This document shows, piece by piece, positions 5,156-8,140 of a DNA stretch of 8,140 nucleotides. The notes under the pieces were generated by a model that was not told the DNA's origin, did no database searches, and saw nothing but the letters and a program-made list of their open reading frames with translations. The number at the start of each line of letters is the position of its first letter. Positions within the stretch are counted from its first letter, which is position 1. Origin of the DNA: Methanomicrobiales archaeon. GTDB taxonomy: Archaea; Halobacteriota; Methanomicrobia; Methanomicrobiales; Methanoculleaceae. A program made the translations under genes and the position numbers. The stretch is from positions 1 through 8,140 of the forward strand of contig JAAZID010000111.1 of NCBI GenBank assembly GCA_012510295.1, given 5' to 3'.

Positions 5156-6159
5156 GAGATTGCTCCACAGATACGGTAGCACAGGCCGTCAGGGAATACG
5201 AGGGCGTTACCCGGAAGAGGGTGATCGGCGATATGGTCCGGTCCCTCTGGGTCGATAGTCCCGAGATCATCGCCTCGTTCGGTGAAGACGCCGCCGTCAT
5301 CCGGCATAATGCGGAGGATGCGTTGCTGCTTGCGGCAGATGGCATCTGGAGCAAACTCATGGAGGCGGATCCGTTCTGGGCGGGGTACTGTGCCGTACTT
5401 GTGAATATTCATGATATCGCTGCCATGGGCGGAAAACCTGTTGCGATGGTTGATATCCTCTCGGTCACGGATGACCAGATCCGTGATGAGGTGACCCGGG
5501 GTATGGTCGCTGCATCCGCACAGTTCGGCGTCCCGATTGTGGGCGGGCACCTGCACCCGGGCACACCGTATAACGTCGTGGATGTGGCGATCCTCGGGAC
5601 GGCCAGAATGGATCAGATAATCTTTTCTGATACCGCGGAGGAGGGGGATCAGGTCATCGCCGCGATCGATCTCGACGGCCGGATTCACCCTTCGTGTTGC
5701 TTTAACTGGGATTCGGTCACGATGAAGTCGGCCGATGTGGTGCGGGCCCAGATCCGTGTTATGGAGGAACTCGGGAAGGATCGGCTGGTGACGGCGGGCA
5801 AGGATATCAGCAACCCCGGGGTCATCGGAACCCTCGGTATGCTCCTTGAGGTGAGCGAGAAGGGAGCGGCGATCGACCTTGAGGAGATACCGAGGCCGGA
5901 TCTCGCTACGCTTCGCCTGCCCTTCGAGCAGTGGGTGCGTATGTACCCCGGTATGGGTTTTATCCTGACCGCGAAGAAGGAGAATGTGGAGGAGGTCTGC
6001 CGCCGGTTTGCTGGTGTCGGGATGGCTGCGGCCCCCATCGGTGAGGTGAACGGGAGCCGGAAACTGACCGTCAGGTACCTGGGTCAGGAGACACAGGTCT
6101 TTGACCTGGATCGAAACGGCATCATGCGGATCTTTGCTGAAGGAGAGGCATGCCGGTAA
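5149..6159 (+). CDS. mmp2: Methanogenesis marker protein 2 (AIR synthase-related)
   Basis: The 336-residue protein belongs to the PurM/AIR synthase-related superfamily, whose members bind ATP and often phosphorylate or activate small substrates. It matches the methanogen marker 2 branch, found in methanogens. EYEGVTRK (16-23) is the family opening. FGEDAAV (44-50), AADGIW (62-67), NIHDIAAMGG (86-95) and VPIVGGHLHP (128-137) are the conserved nucleotide- and metal-binding segments of the N-terminal PurM domain. The C-terminal PurM domain fills the rest. It is soluble; the exact reaction is unknown. The start is GTG: either 5149 or 5152 is possible, and GGTG at 5140-5143 is spaced 8 nt from the GTG at 5152, which I slightly prefer. 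The frame is open further upstream to a stop at 5083-5085 but has no start codon there. It overlaps mmp4 by 10 bp, so the two are cotranscribed. Confidence 0.92.
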   Translation: MVRDCSTDTVAQAVREYEGVTRKRVIGDMVRSLWVDSPEIIASFGEDAAVIRHNAEDALLLAADGIWSKLMEADPFWAGYCAVLVNIHDIAAMGGKPVAMVDILSVTDDQIRDEVTRGMVAASAQFGVPIVGGHLHPGTPYNVVDVAILGTARMDQIIFSDTAEEGDQVIAAIDLDGRIHPSCCFNWDSVTMKSADVVRAQIRVMEELGKDRLVTAGKDISNPGVIGTLGMLLEVSEKGAAIDLEEIPRPDLATLRLPFEQWVRMYPGMGFILTAKKENVEEVCRRFAGVGMAAAPIGEVNGSRKLTVRYLGQETQVFDLDRNGIMRIFAEGEACR

Positions 6160-6917
6160 GGGTCGGGCTTGGTGTTGCATCTCCGGATGAGCGGATCAGC
6201 TCGACCATCCGGGCGGTCGGCGGGAAGGTCGATCTCGTTCTTTTTTCCCGCCCGGGGGTCGCAGAATCACTCGGGAGCGCGGCTACTGTTGTCGAGGCGG
6301 AGAAGCCAGAGGTGGCCCTCGTCGAGGCTCTTGCTGAGGGCCGGATCGATGCCGCCGTCCGTGGCGATCTGCCCGCTTCTCCAACCCTGAAGGCCCTTAA
6401 ACGGGCCATGGGCGTCGACCACCTGGAACGGATCGCTCTCCTTGAGACAGCAGACGGGCGCCTCTTCCTCCTCGCCCCGGTCGGGGTCGATGAGGGCTGG
6501 AAGGTCGAGGAGAAGGTGCGTCTCGTTGAGCGTGGCCGGGAGATTGCACGGAGTTTCGGACTTGCAGAGGATGTAGCGGTCCTCTCGGGGGGGAGGCTCG
6601 GGGATATCGGGCGGCACCCGGTTGTCGACCGGACGATGGCCGATGCCGAGCTCGTGGCACGCCTGACCGGTGCCCGGCACACCGAGATCCTGATCGAGGA
6701 GGCGGCGAGGCGGTACGGGGTGGTCGTCGCTCCCGACGGAGTCTCCGGGAACCTTATCTTTCGTACGCTCACGTTCCTCGGAGCCGGGAAAGGTCATGGT
6801 GCACCGGTAGTAAATATCGACAAAATTTTCGTGGATACGTCGCGCGCTTCAGTAGATTTTACGAATGCAATAATGCTCGCCAATTCATTAGTAAAATCTA
6901 AAATATCCCGAATCTGA
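6150..6917 (+). CDS. mtxX: Methanogenesis marker protein 4 / MtxX
   Basis: The 255-residue protein matches methanogen marker 4, also annotated MtxX and often described as a putative methyltransferase subunit. The fold resembles phosphate acetyl/butyryl transferases, and the true reaction is unknown. Conserved segments visible here include AAVRGDLPAS (67-76), the C-terminal APDGVSGNLIFRTLTFLG (194-211), GAGKGHGAP (211-219) and the DTSRASVDFTNAIMLANSL stretch (229-247). It is soluble. The ATG at 6150 is preceded by AGGAGAGG (6141-6148) and lies inside the last codons of mmp2. Residues from about 221 to the end are encoded by DNA of only about 36% GC (38 of 107 bases, counted by hand), much lower than the rest of the gene, although the encoded residues are typical of the family. 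Confidence 0.9.
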   Translation: MPVRVGLGVASPDERISSTIRAVGGKVDLVLFSRPGVAESLGSAATVVEAEKPEVALVEALAEGRIDAAVRGDLPASPTLKALKRAMGVDHLERIALLETADGRLFLLAPVGVDEGWKVEEKVRLVERGREIARSFGLAEDVAVLSGGRLGDIGRHPVVDRTMADAELVARLTGARHTEILIEEAARRYGVVVAPDGVSGNLIFRTLTFLGAGKGHGAPVVNIDKIFVDTSRASVDFTNAIMLANSLVKSKISRI

Positions 6918-6949
6918 CCATATATCTTGAAAACAACGAAAATTCAGCC

Positions 6950-6956
6950 TCTTTTT
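6950..6956 (+). terminator. Oligo-T terminator of the mmp2-mtxX transcript
   Basis: CTTTTT-type run (TCTTTTT) 33 bases after the mtxX stop codon. Archaeal RNA polymerase commonly stops at such runs without a hairpin. Confidence 0.45.
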
Positions 6957-7045
6957 AAATTGATGCCATTCTCTGCTGTTACGGGGATGCCCTGTCCAGA
7001 TGCCTCTCCAATAGGTAAGAGAAACGCAAATTTTTGAGATAATCC

Positions 7046-7063
7046 CGAAACGTTTAAATATTA
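7046..7063 (+). promoter_or_regulatory. Strong histone promoter
   Basis: CGAAACGTTTAAATATTA has an A-rich BRE-like part (CGAAAC) followed by the TATA box TTTAAATA at 7053-7060. It is the best promoter match in the window. The transcript start is predicted at about 7080-7084, leaving a 15-19 nt leader that carries the RBS. Confidence 0.75.
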
Positions 7064-7070
7064 ACTCATA

Positions 7071-7089
7071 CACCTCTTTTTAGAGGTGG
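7071..7089 (+). promoter_or_regulatory. Histone RBS inside a perfect inverted repeat
   Basis: GAGGTGG at 7083-7089 is a near-consensus Shine-Dalgarno sequence 9 nt before the ATG. CACCTC at 7071-7076 is the exact complement of GAGGTG (7083-7088) across a TTTTTA loop. A transcript beginning upstream of 7071 would hide the RBS in a 6-bp hairpin, while one beginning at the predicted site near 7082 would leave it free. Confidence 0.55.
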
Positions 7090-7098
7090 AAGTAAATT

Positions 7099-7305
7099 AT
7101 GGCAGATCTACCTATTGCTGCGGTTGTACGTATCGCAAAGAAGAATGGTGCTGAGAGAGTCGGCAGTGATGCTGCTGCCGCACTGGTTACAAAGGCTGAG
7201 GCATATATTGCCGAGCTGACCAGAGAAGCCAACAGGCTCGCCCAGCACGCAGGGCGCAAGACGATCAAGGCTGAAGACGTCGAGCTCGCGGTTAAATCCG
7301 CGTAA
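7099..7305 (+). CDS. Archaeal histone, HMf type
   Basis: The 68-residue protein is a complete single histone fold with no tails, the normal size for archaeal histones. Helix 1 begins LPIAAVVRIAKKNG (4-17), including the conserved LP-x-A-x-V-x-R-I opening. AERVGSDAAAALVTKAEAYI (18-37) forms loop 1 and helix 2. GRKTIKAEDVELAVKSA (52-68) forms loop 2 and helix 3 with the conserved RKT and ED-V-x-LA. It dimerises and wraps genomic DNA into nucleosome-like particles. A strong TATA box, a near-consensus RBS and a clear terminator indicate an abundant monocistronic mRNA. Histone genes in methanogens have names such as hmf, but the paralogue cannot be decided here. Confidence 0.97.
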   Translation: MADLPIAAVVRIAKKNGAERVGSDAAAALVTKAEAYIAELTREANRLAQHAGRKTIKAEDVELAVKSA

Positions 7306-7326
7306 ACTCGATCGCTTATCTTTATC

Positions 7327-7376
7327 GGGGTCTTTCTGGACCCCTTTCTCTGATCAATTCTTTTTTAGGGGTTTTT
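7327..7376 (+). terminator. Histone gene terminator
   Basis: GGGGTC (7327-7332) pairs with GACCCC (7339-7344) around a 6-nt loop, 22 bases after the histone stop codon. T-rich DNA follows, with T6 at 7361-7366 and T5 at 7372-7376. This is the clearest terminator in the window. Confidence 0.75.
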
Positions 7377-7755
7377 GGCGATCAATACCCACCAGCGGGT
7401 ATCGCAATCCTCCGGGACGAAAGTATAACCGGCACCCCTGCGGTTCAACTACCGCCGGATGAAGCCAGAGGACTATTTTCTGGCACCGGCCACCCATATA
7501 AGGTGGGGGAGCCGCCTGCCCGCAGGTTACGGAATCCACAGGCTATGTCCCATAGCGCCCGGCCTCCCGGCAGGGACAGATCGCCCCGGGAAGGTCGCTA
7601 AGAGTCTCCACCCCCGCTAACAGCACCCTGACGCCCCTACATACGATTTTTAGCCGCATCCAGTCACCAGGGGGTGTAAAGCGATATCGGCCGCATAAAG
7701 TGCAGTCTATAAGCCGCTACGTCGCTCTCAGGAGGAGGGCAGCCCACTTTAGGGA

Positions 7756-7769
7756 TCTCCCCGGGGAGA
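7756..7769 (-). terminator. 14-bp palindrome abutting the hisB stop codon
   Basis: TCTCCCCGGGGAGA is a perfect palindrome beginning two bases beyond the hisB stop on the minus strand. In RNA it would form a 5-bp stem with a CCGG loop. No T-run follows within 40 bases, so a terminator role is only possible. A 3' mRNA structure or a protein site are alternatives. Confidence 0.35.
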
Positions 7770-7770
7770 G

Positions 7771-8140
7771 TTACAGGAACCCTTTCGTACTCGGCACGTC
7801 GTCGATCGAGGGATCGATCGCTACGGCTGCCCGGAGTGCCCGGGCAAACGCCTTGAACGCCGCCTCAGCGATATGATGATCGTTCCTGCCCGTGATAGAT
7901 ATATGCGCAGTGACCCCCGCCTTTATGCAGAGACTGAAGAAAAAGTGCTCGATGAGGTCACCCGGGATCCCCCCCGGCCCCGCCGGCGAGAATTCACCTT
8001 CAAAGACCAGGTAGCCCCGCCCGCCCAGATCGATCGCCACCCGGGCGAGTGCCTCGTCCATCGGGACCGCGACGTCGGCAAACCGGGTGATCCCTCTCCC
8101 GTCACCGACCGCCTCAGCAATGGCTGTCCCGAGGACGATC
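7771..8140 (-). CDS. hisB: Imidazoleglycerol-phosphate dehydratase, C-terminal part
   Basis: This frame runs open from the right edge of the window to a TAA at 7773-7771. It encodes the last 122 or so residues of HisB, which usually has about 190, so the 5' end lies beyond 8140. HisB converts imidazole glycerol phosphate to imidazole acetol phosphate, the sixth step of histidine synthesis, in the cytoplasm. Diagnostic motifs are [46 protein letters not shown] with the metal-binding HHxxE, and the C-terminal PSTKGFL. Both halves of the enzyme's repeated fold end with such a His-rich motif; this is the second one. The ATG at 8061 within the frame is an internal Met (VPMDEAL), not the start. The coding potential is intact. 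Confidence 0.96.
   Translation of the reverse strand, partial: IVLGTAIAEAVGDGRGITRFADVAVPMDEALARVAIDLGGRGYLVFEGEFSPAGPGGIPGDLIEHFFFSLCIKAGVTAHISITGRNDHHIAEAAFKAFARALRAAVAIDPSIDDVPSTKGFL

Larger units (their letters stand above)
6918..7098 (+). other. AT-rich spacer between mtxX and the histone gene
   Basis: No gene is supported. It contains a T5 run at 6952-6956 that probably ends the mmp2-mtxX transcript, another T5 at 7031-7035, and a TATA-like ATATAT at 6920-6925 soon after the mtxX stop. GATGCC occurs three times, near 6962, 6985 and 6999. The histone promoter occupies the right end. A short RNA made from the 6920 box cannot be excluded, but nothing in the sequence identifies one. Confidence 0.4.
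7306..7770. other. Gene-free region with a dense series of hairpins
   Basis: Apart from the histone terminator, no gene is supported over 465 bases. Between 7385 and 7590 there are seven local hairpins in a row: ATACCC/GGGTAT (7385-7402), GCGGT/ACCGC with an outer CCG/CGG (7429-7458), GCCAGA/TCTGGC (7464-7484), CCACC/GGTGG (7490-7506), CCTG/CAGG (7515-7526), GCTATG/CATAGC with a 3-nt loop (7542-7556) and CCCGG/CCGGG (7566-7590). AAGTATAA at 7421-7428 could be a TATA box on plus. I did not recognise RNase P RNA, SRP RNA or a tRNA on either strand. Open frames here are short and unlike proteins. Confidence 0.5.

Noticed and set aside
4705..6180. Minus-strand open frame of 491 residues across mmp2
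   Set aside because: It covers the antisense of mmp2, the intergenic region and the start of rfcL. The sequence is His/Arg/Asp-rich with no domain; the plus-strand gene has full family motifs.
6122..6797. Minus-strand open frames of 216 and 176 residues opposite mtxX
   Set aside because: They are shadows of a GC-rich gene, dominated by Ser, Arg, Thr and Pro.
6947..7035. Small RNA between mtxX and the histone gene
   Set aside because: A TATA-like ATATAT and a T5 run bracket it, but AT-rich spacers give such patterns by chance and no stable fold is visible.
7422..7460. GCGGTTCAACTACCGC as a tRNA T-arm
   Set aside because: The stem-loop resembles a T-arm only loosely. No acceptor stem, D-arm or anticodon arm fits around it.
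7354..7539. Minus-strand 61-residue frame downstream of the histone gene
   Set aside because: It has no RBS and no protein-like pattern, and it lies over a run of hairpins and the histone terminator.
7379..7770. RNase P RNA, SRP RNA or tRNA in the structured region
   Set aside because: The conserved GAAAGTCC-type core of RNase P RNA, the GGAAGG/AGCAG part of SRP helix 8 and a tRNA cloverleaf with GGTTCGA were looked for on both strands and not found.
8061..8120. Start codon of hisB at 8061
   Set aside because: The Met lies within the conserved VPMDEAL motif and the frame stays open and family-like to the window edge, so the true start is outside.
1..8140. Mobile element, prophage or CRISPR array
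   Set aside because: No transposase, integrase or phage protein, no terminal repeats and no regularly spaced direct repeats were found.

Overview
The window looks like chromosomal DNA of a GC-rich methanogenic euryarchaeon, most likely of the order Methanomicrobiales (Methanoculleus-like; the genus is an inference). The evidence is two methanogen marker genes (mmp2 and mmp4/mtxX), an HMf-type archaeal histone, the large clamp-loader subunit RfcL, an archaemetzincin, a UPF0146 protein, and TATA-box promoters that often sit so close to the start codon that the mRNA would be leaderless. I see no insertion sequence, phage gene, CRISPR array, tRNA or rRNA.

Layout. 1-245: no gene, GC-rich hairpins. 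246-674 (-): small unrecognised acidic protein. 764-1306 (+): HEAT-repeat protein, divergent from it over a shared TATA-like element. 1489-1923 (+): cytosine deaminase closely resembling the fungal enzyme. 1924-2647: 724 bases with no convincing gene but several strong inverted repeats. 2648-3175 (-) archaemetzincin and 3193-3600 (+) UPF0146 protein diverge, their start codons forming the two ends of one 23-bp palindrome. 3597-4940 (-): rfcL, converging on the UPF0146 gene so that both stop codons share the tetranucleotide TTAA. 5149-6159 and 6150-6917 (+): mmp2 and mmp4, overlapping by 10 bp, preceded by a possible 11-codon leader ORF. 7099-7305 (+): histone, with its own promoter and a hairpin terminator. 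7306-7770: no gene but a dense run of short hairpins. 7771-8140 (-): 3' end of hisB, which runs off the window.

Functionally this is a mixed housekeeping segment: DNA replication (RfcL), chromatin (histone), pyrimidine salvage (cytosine deaminase), histidine synthesis (HisB), and two conserved methanogenesis-associated proteins of unknown exact role. The mmp2-mmp4 overlap is the only clear operon. The least explained parts are the two long gene-free stretches, the leader of mmp2, the AT-rich 3' end of mmp4, and the shared palindrome between amzA and the UPF0146 gene. All function calls come from reading motifs by eye, without database searches.
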